From Longimicrobium sp. (GTDB taxonomy: Bacteria; Gemmatimonadota; Gemmatimonadetes; Longimicrobiales; Longimicrobiaceae): a DNA stretch of 12,985 nucleotides. Numbering within the stretch: position 1 is the first letter of the stretch; every line of letters starts with the position of its first letter. The position numbers were made by a program, and so were the translations under genes. The notes beneath the pieces were generated by a model. That model was not told where the DNA came from. It did not search any database and saw only the letters and a program-made list of their open reading frames with translations. The stretch covers positions 1 through 12,985 of the forward strand of contig JAUJMI010000051.1 in NCBI GenBank assembly GCA_030446945.1. The letters run 5' to 3'. Positions 1 through 6,140 of this stretch are shown here, piece by piece.

Positions 1-1131
1 CTCGATCGCCTGCGTCATGTCCACGTCGCTGCAAAAGGGAACGTGGCAGTACGCCCACGCCACGTCCTTCCCCTCCGGCGCGCGCGTCGTGTCGAACAGG
101 GCGGGCTGCACCAGGACGACGAAGGGCTTCTCCGGGACCTCGCCGGCCAGGGGCGCGTGCTCGGAGGCGGCGATCTCGTCCAGGGTGCCGCCCAGGTGGA
201 CGGTGGCGGCGCGGCGGCACTCCTCGGAACGCCAGGGGATCGGCTCGGAGAGCGCCCAGTCCATCTTGAAGGAGCCCGCCCCGTAGCGGTAGCGCTCCAG
301 CGCCCCGCGGTAGCGGGCCGGCAGCCGGTGCCCGGCGATGCGCAGCACCTGGCGCGGGGTCAGGTCCAGGAGGATCGAGCCGGCAGCGCGGAGCTCGTCC
401 ACGTCGTCCACGGGCGCGCCGGTGACGATCTCGCCTCCCAGCGACCGGAAGTAGGAGGCCAGCGCGGCGGCGATGCTGCGCGACCCGCCGCGCGCGATCG
501 GCCATCCCACCGCGTGCCCCGCCGCCGCCAGCGTCAGCCCGAACGCCGCCGTGGGCGACTGCGTCAGCGGGACCATGGAATGCGCCGCATTCCCGGCGAA
601 GAGGGCGCGGGCTCGGTCGCGCCGGAAGGCACGCTTCGCGAGGCCGTACGCGGGGCGCACGGCGGTCAGGCCGAAGCGGGCCAGGAGGAAGGGGTGATCG
701 GGAAACTCCAGGGGCCCCAGCACGTCCTCCGCCAGCGTCAGCCAGCGGTCCGTCCAGCGCCCGAGCAGCTTCTGCCACGCCCGCGCATCGGGGCCGAGGG
801 TGGCGCCGGTGGCCTCGATGGAGTGCTCCAGCATCGCCACGGAACCGTCGTCGAACGGGTGCGCGAGGCAGGCGGGGGAGTGCACCCATTCCAGCCCGTG
901 CTCCTCCAGCGGCAGGGTGCGGAAAAACGGGGAGGAGAGGGCGAGGGGGTGCACGATCGAGCAGACGTCGTGCAGGTAGCCGGGGAGCGTCAACTCTTCC
1001 GTGCGCATCCCGCCGCCGATGGTGTCCGCCGCCTCGCGCACCACGACGGAGCGCCCCGCCTGCGCCAGCGCGATCGCCGCCGACAGCCCGTTGGGTCCCG
1101 ACCCCACCACCACCGCGTCCGGAACGCTCAC
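1..1131 (-). CDS. FAD-dependent phytoene desaturase-like oxidoreductase (N-terminal part; runs off left edge)
   Basis: The minus strand reads without a stop from a GTG at 1131 to the window edge, giving 377 residues. The protein opens with a Rossmann dinucleotide motif, VVVGSGPNGLSAA (G10-x-G12-x-x-G15). It is followed by an acidic beta-2 end (VVVREAADTIGGG) and a second Gly-rich stretch, the layout of the phytoene desaturase/amine-oxidase FAD superfamily. The conserved LPGYLHDVCSIVHPLALSSP block resembles the PYROXD2/CrtI-like branch. The start is supported by GGGGAG about six bases upstream. Family members are usually near 480-520 residues, so roughly a quarter is missing outside the window. 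These enzymes oxidise or desaturate hydrophobic substrates using FAD. The actual substrate cannot be told: no carotenoid genes are visible nearby, so a carotenoid role is only one possibility. Confidence 0.88.
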   Translation of the reverse strand, partial: MSVPDAVVVGSGPNGLSAAIALAQAGRSVVVREAADTIGGGMRTEELTLPGYLHDVCSIVHPLALSSPFFRTLPLEEHGLEWVHSPACLAHPFDDGSVAMLEHSIEATGATLGPDARAWQKLLGRWTDRWLTLAEDVLGPLEFPDHPFLLARFGLTAVRPAYGLAKRAFRRDRARALFAGNAAHSMVPLTQSPTAAFGLTLAAAGHAVGWPIARGGSRSIAAALASYFRSLGGEIVTGAPVDDVDELRAAGSILLDLTPRQVLRIAGHRLPARYRGALERYRYGAGSFKMDWALSEPIPWRSEECRRAATVHLGGTLDEIAASEHAPLAGEVPEKPFVVLVQPALFDTTRAPEGKDVAWAYCHVPFCSDVDMTQAIE

Positions 1132-1192
1132 GTGATCTCCCCGGATAAGGGGCCCCGGGCCCGTGTGGCTCCGCGCCGTGCCACGCGAGGCT

Positions 1193-1247
1193 CCCCCCGC
1201 TCTCGATAACAGAGGCGCCAGCCTCTCCTGTTATCGGGAGAGGGGGG
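1193..1247. repeat. Long imperfect palindrome / bidirectional terminator-like hairpin
   Basis: The arms pair C-run 1193-1198 with G-run 1242-1247, then CTCTC with GAGAG, then a perfect GATAACAG/CTGTTATC and AGG/CCT, leaving a short CGCCAG loop. It lies at the 3' end of the histidine-kinase remnant (minus strand), whose TAA stop (1233-1231) sits inside the right arm. It could serve as a terminator for that gene. The sequence continuing to about 1260 (GGGGTCGGGGGGTGAGGG) looks like a dispersed intergenic element I associate with Gemmatimonadota, but only one copy is in this window. Confidence 0.65.
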
Positions 1248-1720
1248 TCGGGGGGTGAGGGCCTCGGCACCCGCGCAAGCTGCACCGGAAGGTCGTCCCC
1301 TCGCCCACGACGCTCTCCACGGAGAGGGTGCCGTTCATCAGGCGGAGGAGCTCGCGGCTGATGGCGAGGCCCAGGCCCACGCCCTGGCGCGTCTCCGCGT
1401 CCGAGTTGCCGGCCTGGATGAAGGGGTTGAAGATCGCCTCCATCCGCTCCGGCGGGATGCCGCGGCCCGTGTCGCTCACGCGGATAGCGACGCTGCCGTC
1501 GGCGGGGATGCAGTCGAGGACGACCCGCCGCCGGGGTCGGTGAGCTTGGCGGCGTTGGTCAGCAGGTTCAGGCACACCTGGATCAGGCGCTCGCCGTCCG
1601 CAAGCACGTGGAGCGCGGCATCGGGGGGGCGCAGTTCCAGCGACACGGCGCGCTCCGCGAAGAGGGGCTGCACCAGCGGGCGCAGTGCACGGCCCTCGCC
1701 CCCACGCGCAACGTGCGCGG
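1231..1720 (-). pseudogene. Histidine kinase remnant: ATPase domain only, frameshifted
   Basis: Read on the minus strand, about 1720 to 1533 encodes the start of a HATPase_c domain, including the N-box (IQVCLNLLTNAAKLTDPGG). The continuation, with the D/G1 box (VSDTGRGIPPERM) and G2 box (GVGLGLAISRELLRLMNG), is in a different frame from about 1530 to the TAA at 1231. The frames join in a GC-rich run at 1523-1536, where one missing base would explain the shift (DPGG then RVVLDC). No phospho-accepting His/dimerisation domain or sensor domain is found upstream. The sequence beyond about 1720 matches nothing and abuts the promoter region of a divergent gene. The last residues (PHPPTPLSR) come from an intergenic palindrome. 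I read this as a 5'-truncated, decayed kinase. A sequencing error could explain the frameshift but not the missing N-terminus. Confidence 0.75.
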
Positions 1721-1793
1721 CGGGGCCGGCGTACACCCGCCGCGAGCCCCGCCGCCCAGCTATCCGCATGGCGGGCCTCGTTCTATGCAATGT

Positions 1794-1832
1794 CCGTGCA
1801 CGCCGGGGCATTGACGCGCCGTGCACGCCGGG
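1794..1832. repeat. Two 14-bp direct repeats around the -35 box
   Basis: CCGTGCACGCCGGG occurs at 1794-1807 and again at 1819-1832, exactly 25 bp apart. One copy is just upstream of the -35 hexamer and the other lies in the spacer between -35 and -10. Each carries the palindrome GTGCAC. The placement suggests binding sites for a regulator controlling the GAF/H-NOX transcript; this function is inferred. Confidence 0.55.
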
Positions 1833-1840
1833 CGTACACT
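1811..1840 (+). promoter_or_regulatory. Sigma70-type promoter for the GAF/H-NOX operon
   Basis: TTGACG (1811-1816), an 18-bp spacer and TACACT (1835-1840) form a good housekeeping promoter on the plus strand. The predicted transcription start is near 1847, just upstream of the GAF gene. The spacer contains one of two 14-bp direct repeats. Confidence 0.55.
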
Positions 1841-1893
1841 GCCACCCCGCCACGGAGGTGGGCGCGCGCACCGGCACCCCCCTGTGGACGACC

Positions 1894-2445
1894 ATGGAAG
1901 CGGCGGACGAGAACGGGGACGAGATCAGCGGCGTGCCCATGGTGGCCACCGTCCCGGACGCGCTCTCGGCCGCGGAAACCCTGGATGACGGGGTGCGCCG
2001 CGTGCTCTCCGAGATGGGGGGTGTCGATGGGGTGGCTCTTCGGCGCGTGCTGGGAAGTGGACCCCGGCCCGGGTGCGCTGCGCGTGCGCCAGACGTTGTG
2101 CCCGCGCGCCTACCGCAGCACGGATTTCGAGAACGACAGCCGGGTGCTGGTCTTCGATCCGGCGAGGGGCTCCCCGGGCGCATGTGGGCCACGGGGGCGC
2201 CGCTGTGGGTGGAGGACGCAGGCGTGGAGGTGAACTTCCCCCGCAATGCCGCCGCCGCGCGCGAAGGGCTGCGCGCCGCCCTCGCCTTCCCGGTGCGCTG
2301 CCATGGGAGGGTGTACGGAGTCCTGGAGTTCTACACCGACTGCCTGCGCACCTCCACACCGGCGCTCCTCCCGGTGTTCGAGCGATTGGGCGATCAGATC
2401 GGCCGCTTCATGGCCGGACACGGCGCCGCCGCCGGCCCGGAATAG
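1894..2445 (+). pseudogene. GAF-domain protein with two compensating frameshifts
   Basis: The frame from ATG 1894 to TAG 2445 is open, but its middle does not look like protein. GAF-like sequence runs in one frame to about 2016 (DDGVRRVLSEMGG). It then moves to the +1 frame for about 2018-2160 (VSMGWLFGACWEVDPGPG through DSRVLVFDP), and returns to the first frame from 2161 (GEGLPGRMWATGAPLWVEDA to the end). The three pieces joined make a normal stand-alone GAF protein of about 185 residues, with the W-x2-G-x3-W start and GEGLPGR-W core. One extra base in the G6 run at 2016-2021 and one missing base near 2158-2161 would explain it. As written, about 47 core residues are scrambled. GAF domains bind small ligands or mediate dimerisation; the ligand is unknown. 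GTG 1858 is an alternative start, and neither start has a strong ribosome site. It lies 28 bp upstream of H-NOX. Confidence 0.72.
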
Positions 2446-2473
2446 CACGCATCCCGCAGACGAGAGCAGGTCC

Positions 2474-3040
2474 GTGCACGGCATCGTGATGAACCAGTTC
2501 CGCCAGTACGTCACCGACCGCCTGGGGCGCGATGCCTGGTTCCCGCTAGCGGAGTCGGCGGGCGTCCCCTCGGAGAACCACCGGCTGGACGCCGTTTACC
2601 CGGACGAGCAGATCGTGGCGCTGGTGCTGGCGGCCAGCCGGTTGACGGGGCAGCCGCTGAACCAGGTGCTGGAGGACTTCGGCGTCTTCATCGCCCCAGC
2701 CCTGCTCCGCATCTACGCCCCGCTGATCGACCCCGCATGGCGGACCCTGGACGTGATCGAGCACACGGAGGAGACGATCCACACGGTGGTGCGCGCCCGC
2801 ATCGAGGGCGCCGCGCCCCCCGCGCTTCTGGCCCGCCGCGTCTCCCCCACCGAGGTGCAGATCGACTACCGCTCCAGGCGCGGCCTCTGCTCGCTGGCCG
2901 AGGGGATCGCGCGCGGGATGGCGATCCACTTCGGCGAGGAAGTGGACGTGGACCAGCCCGAGTGCGTGCACCGCGGCGGCGAGCGCTGCCTGATCTCCGT
3001 GCGCCTTGTGGAGGGCCGGGGAGAGGCGCCGACGGCCTGA
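2474..3040 (+). CDS. H-NOX haem-based NO/O2 sensor protein
   Basis: A 188-residue protein starting at GTG 2474 with the family's typical opening MHGIVMNQFRQYV, which fixes the start against longer in-frame options. Its length matches stand-alone bacterial H-NOX proteins. The expected proximal haem ligand is H103 in EHTEETIH. The haem-propionate motif Y-x-S-x-R is intact at Y132-S134-R136 (YRSRR). Pro115-Pro116 lies in the usual GAAPPALL turn. Cysteines C139, C164 and C172 fall in the C-terminal subdomain, where some family members bind zinc or sense oxidation. No distal-pocket Tyr can be assigned with certainty. Family knowledge: H-NOX binds NO at haem and controls a partner kinase or cyclic-di-GMP enzyme, usually encoded next door. 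Here the neighbours are GAF proteins only, and the nearest kinase is a broken remnant on the other strand. The cognate effector is therefore probably elsewhere or lost. Confidence 0.93.
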   Translation: MHGIVMNQFRQYVTDRLGRDAWFPLAESAGVPSENHRLDAVYPDEQIVALVLAASRLTGQPLNQVLEDFGVFIAPALLRIYAPLIDPAWRTLDVIEHTEETIHTVVRARIEGAAPPALLARRVSPTEVQIDYRSRRGLCSLAEGIARGMAIHFGEEVDVDQPECVHRGGERCLISVRLVEGRGEAPTA

Positions 3041-3080
3041 ACGGTGGTCCGCGGTGTGCAAGCGCCTTCCGAACCCCCGC

Positions 3081-3096
3081 GGCGGGCGTTCCCGCC
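3081..3096. terminator. Short GC hairpin between H-NOX and GAF genes
   Basis: GGCGGG-CGTT-CCCGCC is a perfect 6-bp stem with a four-base loop, 40 bp after the H-NOX stop. There is no T-tract. It may be an attenuator, an mRNA-end stabiliser or a weak terminator within the operon. Confidence 0.35.
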
Positions 3097-3133
3097 CGGA
3101 CGCGGTCTCTAGAAGAGAACGGAGCACCAGATC

Positions 3134-3766
3134 GTGAGCATCCCCAGAAACGCCGCCCCCCGCACGGTGCAGGACCCCGAGCGGGTCGCCGCGCTCCGGC
3201 GCACCGGCCTCCTCGACGGCGACGCCGAGGAGGCGTTCGACCGCATGACGCGCCTTGCGGTGAAGCTCCTGCGCGTCCCCGCCGCCTTCATCTCGCTGGT
3301 GGACCAGGATCGCGACTTCTACATGAGCGCGCACGGCTTCGGCGAGCCCCTCGCCACCTCGCGTGAGCTGACGGGGCGCACCCTCTGCCACTACGCCATC
3401 GAGTCCGACCGGCCGCTGATCATCAACGACGCCCGCGCGGACCCGGCGTACAGCCTCGTCCCCACGGTGGATTCGCTGGGCGTTGCGGCGTACGTCGGCG
3501 TCCCGCTCGCCGGTCCTGAGGGCCACGTGCTGGGCTCCTTCTGCGCCATCGACCACTCGCCCCGTCAGTGGACACCGGACGAGGTGGAGGTCCTCTCGGA
3601 GCTTGCGGCCTCCGCCCGCCGCGAGATCGAGCTGCGCCACCGCGCGCGCCAGGCGGAGGAGCAGGCTGTCCGCCTGCGCGAGCTCGCCTCGGAGCTGACC
3701 GCCCAGGTCGCCGAGAACCGCGCGCTCGCCGAGGCCTTGCGCGAGGCCCGCGGCGCGCCGGCGTAG
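3134..3766 (+). CDS. Stand-alone GAF-domain sensor protein with C-terminal coiled coil
   Basis: Start GTG 3134 has GGAG about nine bases upstream and gives 210 residues. Residues about 10-165 form a GAF domain of the type common in front of kinases and cyclases: an entry helix (RVAALRRTGLLDGDAEEAFD), ISLVDQDRDFY, the TGRTLCHYAI turn, LIINDARADPAYS, YVGVPL and LGSFCAIDHSPRQWT. Residues about 165-205 are heptad-rich and charged (coiled coil), ending RGAPA. There is no output domain: the chain stops where a kinase, SpoIIE or GGDEF module would usually follow, so it may act by hetero-association. It sits 93 bp behind H-NOX on the same strand and is probably co-transcribed with it. The ligand is unknown. 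GAF assignment is firm; the role is not. Confidence 0.88.
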   Translation: MSIPRNAAPRTVQDPERVAALRRTGLLDGDAEEAFDRMTRLAVKLLRVPAAFISLVDQDRDFYMSAHGFGEPLATSRELTGRTLCHYAIESDRPLIINDARADPAYSLVPTVDSLGVAAYVGVPLAGPEGHVLGSFCAIDHSPRQWTPDEVEVLSELAASARREIELRHRARQAEEQAVRLRELASELTAQVAENRALAEALREARGAPA

Positions 3767-3773
3767 GGCGGGT

Positions 3774-3810
3774 TGCAGGAGCGGCGTCCAGGAGCGGCAT
3801 TCCAGGAGCG
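3774..3810. repeat. Three imperfect 13-14 bp tandem units
   Basis: CAGGAGCG recurs at 3776, 3789 and 3803, the first two extended to CAGGAGCGGC. The third unit runs directly into the GCGAATAA start of a dispersed repeat. Confidence 0.55.
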
Positions 3811-3862
3811 AATAAAGGCCGCTGGAACCAACACGAAGTCCGCGTTCGCGGACTCGCTCATA
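3807..3862. repeat. Dispersed repeat family A, copy 1
   Basis: It starts GCGAATAA, continues GGCCGCTGGAACCA and contains a perfect hairpin AGTCCGCG-TT-CGCGGACT (3837-3854). Related copies are at 4449, 8056 and 8164. This copy lacks the 3' part with CTTCAGC motifs. Confidence 0.7.
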
Positions 3863-3886
3863 CGTCGGCGCGTGTCCCCACCCCTT

Positions 3887-4082
3887 GGTCGTCCTGAGGG
3901 AGCCCGTCCCACCCCGCCGCATGCGGTCAGCACCAGGCGCCTGCGGCAACCGAGGGATCTAGCCTGCGTGCGGAGCGGTCCGGGTACACGCGGGCCCTTC
4001 GGCAGGCGCAGTAGATCCTTCGCTCCGCGCCACGGTTCGCAGGCGTGGCGAGGGCGGAGAAGCGCTTTGCTCAGGGTGCCAA
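3887..4082. repeat. Dispersed repeat family B, copy 1 (MITE-like, about 195 bp)
   Basis: It begins GGTCGTCCTGAGGG and ends GCTCAGGGTGCC, imperfect terminal inverted repeats. It contains an internal inverted pair GAGGGATCTA (3952-3961) / TAGATCCTTC (4012-4021) followed by GCTCCGCGCCA. The second copy, at 10541-10736, has the same order, orientation and length. No coding sequence is apparent. It ends 20 bp before the next gene's start. Together with the tandem units and family A copy 1 it fills the 335-bp gap between genes. Confidence 0.72.
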
Positions 4083-4101
4083 TTCAGGGGGATCGAGGCA
4101 G

Positions 4102-4458
4102 ATGCGCGACCTGGACCGGGTGTTTCGCGGATTGGCGGGGTCCAGCTTCCGGAGCCGGTTCCGGCTGGGGACGGCGGACCGTGCGTACCTGGAGGCGAAA
4201 GGACTCCCGACGGTGCTGGCGCACGCGGCGGACTTCGTGGCCCGGCGCCTCGCCCCCGCGCACCCCGTCAGGGATGGCAAGCAGACCCCTTTTCGCGGCC
4301 ACCCCGTGTTCGTCGCGCAGCACGCCACCGCCACCTGCTGCCGCGGCTGCCTGGAGAAGTGGCACGCCATCCCCGCCGGCCGCGAGCTGACGGCGGAGGA
4401 GCAGGCGCACGTGGTGGCGGCGATCGAGCGGTGGCTGGCCGGTGACGGTGGCGAGTAA
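4102..4458 (+). CDS. DUF4186 family protein
   Basis: A 118-residue protein from ATG 4102, with GAGG four bases upstream. An in-frame ATG further upstream lies inside a dispersed repeat and was rejected as start. The C-terminal half carries the family hallmark FRGHPVFVAQHATATCCRGC followed by LEKWH and GRELTAEEQ. This presents C79, C80, C83 and H88, plus H67 and H74, an arrangement that could hold a metal. DUF4186 has no established biochemical function that I know of. The N-terminal half is helical and Arg-rich, and no signal peptide or membrane segment is visible. The stop codon TAA coincides with the GCGAGTAA start of repeat family A, so the final residues may have been altered by repeat insertion. 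It stands alone, flanked by repeats on both sides, so context gives no clue. Confidence 0.87.
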   Translation: MRDLDRVFRGLAGSSFRSRFRLGTADRAYLEAKGLPTVLAHAADFVARRLAPAHPVRDGKQTPFRGHPVFVAQHATATCCRGCLEKWHAIPAGRELTAEEQAHVVAAIERWLAGDGGE

Positions 4459-4620
4459 GGCGCCGCGGCATCAACAGCACAAAGTCCCTGCGCGGACTCC
4501 GGGTCTGATACCGCGGTTCTCGAGCCCACTTCAGTGGGCTTCCCGTGGTTCCAGCCGGGGGCTTCAGCCCCCGTCGCCTGGGGCGGTCGCCCCCGGGATT
4601 CGGACGCCGGCGGCGTTGCG
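4449..4620. repeat. Dispersed repeat family A, copy 2 (longest)
   Basis: It starts GGCGAGTAAGG at the stop codon of the DUF4186 gene and passes through AAGTCCCTGCGCGGACT. It then has the palindromes CCCACTTCAGTGGG (about 4525-4538) and CCGGGGGCTTCAGCCCCC, with CTTCCCGTGGTTCCAG between them. Copy 4 at 8164 has the same order of motifs. It fills most of the gap before the convergent thiol oxidoreductase gene and could terminate both transcripts. Confidence 0.72.
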
Positions 4621-4652
4621 TGCCCCGATGCTTAGCCCCCGCGCCGGCGTCC

Positions 4653-5336
4653 TCACACCGCGCACGACCCGTCGCCGCACGCGTCCGTGCCGGGCTGCGG
4701 GGCGGCGGAGTCGCGGGCAACGGTCTCGAAGACCTGGAGGAACGCGGAGGCGGGCTGGGCGCCCTGCACGCCGTAGCGCCCCTCGAAGACAAAGGTGGGA
4801 ACGGCGGTGATGCCGAGCTGCCGCGCGCCGCGGATCTCGCCCTTCACCTCCGCCAGCCCCTCGTCCGACGCCAGGTACCCGCGCACCCGTTCGGCATCCA
4901 TCCCCGCGGTGACGGCCAGGTCGGTGAGGAGCGCGGGGTCACCGATGTCGGCGCCGCGGGCGAAGTGGGCCTCGAAGAGCTGCTCCTTGAGCGCATGCTG
5001 CACGGGCGCCCCGTACTCGTGCTCCGCCAGGCGCAGGAGGCGGTGCGCGGCGAGCGTGTTGGCCGCCAGCGCCCGTTCGAAGTCCATCGAGATCCCCTCC
5101 CCGCGCGCCGCCTGGGCGACGTTGCCCGCCATCGAAGCCGCCCCCGGCCCGAACTTCTCCTTCAGCGCATCCATGAGCGGCCGCGCCGTCGCGGCCGCCG
5201 CCGGATCGAGCTGATACGGCCGATACACGACCTCCACCTCACCCGCCCCCGGGAAAGCCGCCAGCGCCCGCTCAAAACGCCTCTTCCCGATGTAGCACCA
5301 CGGGCACGCCACGTCGGAATAGATCTCGACCTTCAT
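4653..5336 (-). CDS. frnE: FrnE-like DsbA family thiol oxidoreductase
   Basis: A 227-residue protein from ATG 5336, with TGGAG about six bases upstream. It opens MKVEIYSDVACPWCYIGKRR: the thioredoxin-fold active site C11-P-W-C14 near the N-terminus with no signal peptide, so it is cytoplasmic. An inserted helical domain (about 50-165) is followed by the cis-proline loop GITAVPTFVF (P180), as in the DsbA/2-hydroxychromene-2-carboxylate isomerase superfamily. The extreme C-terminus has a second pair, C220-GDGS-C225. The same CX4C motif is known from the FrnE of Deinococcus radiodurans, a cytosolic disulfide oxidoreductase linked to oxidative-stress tolerance. It lies 81 bp downstream of a nitroreductase on the same strand and may share its transcript and redox regulation. 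The isomerase alternative is less likely, given the CXXC pair. The gene symbol is by family resemblance. Confidence 0.88.
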   Translation of the reverse strand: MKVEIYSDVACPWCYIGKRRFERALAAFPGAGEVEVVYRPYQLDPAAAATARPLMDALKEKFGPGAASMAGNVAQAARGEGISMDFERALAANTLAAHRLLRLAEHEYGAPVQHALKEQLFEAHFARGADIGDPALLTDLAVTAGMDAERVRGYLASDEGLAEVKGEIRGARQLGITAVPTFVFEGRYGVQGAQPASAFLQVFETVARDSAAPQPGTDACGDGSCAV

Positions 5337-5417
5337 ATCGTCTCCAGGGCAGAGAAGTGCCAGGTGGAAGCGCACTCACGCACTTCCGTTCAGCACCCAG
5401 CGGTTAGCACTGTTTTC

Positions 5418-6038
5418 TTACGCCACCCGCACGATGCTCTCCAGCGGCAGCCGGTGCTGCGGGAAGCCTTCTTCCGCGCCCCGGCCGATGGCGACCAGGG
5501 CGGGGATACGGGCGTTCTCCGGCAGGTCCAGGAGCGCCTTCACCGCCGCCGGGTCGAAGCCCGCCATCGGTGAGGTCCGGTAGCCGCGCGCCTCCGCGGC
5601 CAGCAGGAGGTATCCCAGGGCGATGTAGCCCTGGCCCTGCGCCCACGTCTCCCGCTCGTCCTCGCTCTGCTTCGCGAACATGTTGCGGATGGTGCGCTGG
5701 GTCGCCTCCTGCTGCTCGGGACCCAATCCCGGGTGCACGACGGAGTCGAGGCTCTCCAGGGAGCTCTTCATGTCCGTGTAGAGGACGATCACCGCAGGCG
5801 CCGAGTGCACCTGGCGCTGGTTGAACGCGGCGGCGGCGAGCCGCTCCTTGAGCTCCGGCGTCTCCACGACGACGAAGCGCCACGGCTGCACGTTGAAGGC
5901 GGAGGGCGCGCGCCGCACCACGTCGAGAATCTCCTCCATGTCCTCGCGCGGGATGGGGACCGGCTCGTAGGCACGGATCGAGCGGCGCTGCTCCGCCGCG
6001 TCGCGGACGCTCCGGAAGTCGATGCTGGTGTTCATCAT
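5418..6038 (-). CDS. Nitroreductase family protein (YodC/MhqN-like)
   Basis: A 206-residue flavoprotein from the first of two adjacent ATGs (6038), preceded by GAGGGG about eight bases upstream. FMN-binding landmarks of the family are present: R18-R-S-I-R22 near the N-terminus, RAPSAFNVQPWRF (44-54), AFNQRQVHSAPAVIVL, the Gly-rich GQGYIALGYLLLAAEARGYRTSPMAGF region (written here in outline), and the ending IGRGAEEGFPQHRLPLESIV. The ending and the NQRQ block resemble Bacillus subtilis YodC. Such enzymes reduce nitro compounds or quinones with NAD(P)H in the cytoplasm. It is transcribed divergently from an HxlR-type regulator whose likely operator overlaps this gene's promoter. This suggests induction by electrophiles such as quinones or by thiol stress. 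The substrate is inferred, not shown. Confidence 0.9.
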   Translation of the reverse strand: MMNTSIDFRSVRDAAEQRRSIRAYEPVPIPREDMEEILDVVRRAPSAFNVQPWRFVVVETPELKERLAAAAFNQRQVHSAPAVIVLYTDMKSSLESLDSVVHPGLGPEQQEATQRTIRNMFAKQSEDERETWAQGQGYIALGYLLLAAEARGYRTSPMAGFDPAAVKALLDLPENARIPALVAIGRGAEEGFPQHRLPLESIVRVA

Positions 6039-6079
6039 GGCTTCATCCCCTCTCGTGAACATTCTTCTGTGTTTTCAGT

Positions 6080-6104
6080 ATCAACTATATAAAAGGAAGT
6101 TGAT
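6080..6104. promoter_or_regulatory. Candidate HxlR operator (inverted repeat)
   Basis: ATCAACT (6080-6086) and AGTTGAT (6098-6104) are perfect 7-bp arms around an 11-bp AT-rich spacer. This is the only strikingly AT-rich stretch nearby. It overlaps the -10 box and the spacer of the nitroreductase promoter and lies 37 bp before the regulator's ATG, so a bound dimer could repress both genes. Confidence 0.6.
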
Positions 6105-6112
6105 TGCGTCAA
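6084..6112 (-). promoter_or_regulatory. Sigma70-type promoter for the nitroreductase
   Basis: On the minus strand TTGACG (6112-6107), an exact 17-bp spacer and TATAGT (6089-6084) form a near-consensus promoter. The predicted start near 6077 gives a leader of about 40 bases. Both boxes and spacer are entangled with the inverted repeat 6080-6104. Confidence 0.7.
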
Positions 6113-6140
6113 GGCATCCTCCTTGTCTATCGTTGAAGCC

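Noticed and set aside
43..1209. Long plus-strand open frame opposite the FAD oxidoreductase
   Set aside because: It is Arg/Gly/Ala-rich with no domain, and is the antisense shadow of a clear Rossmann-fold protein in GC-rich DNA.
2546..3949. 467-codon minus-strand frame opposite H-NOX and GAF
   Set aside because: It runs through two plus-strand genes with clear domains and into a repeat, with no recognisable domain of its own.
4045..4101. Upstream start for the DUF4186 protein
   Set aside because: The added codons lie inside repeat family B, and ATG 4102 has its own ribosome site.
3774..4620. Defence or mobile island signalled by dense repeats
   Set aside because: No integrase, transposase, toxin or nuclease gene is present. 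The repeats lie in ordinary intergenic gaps between housekeeping-like genes.
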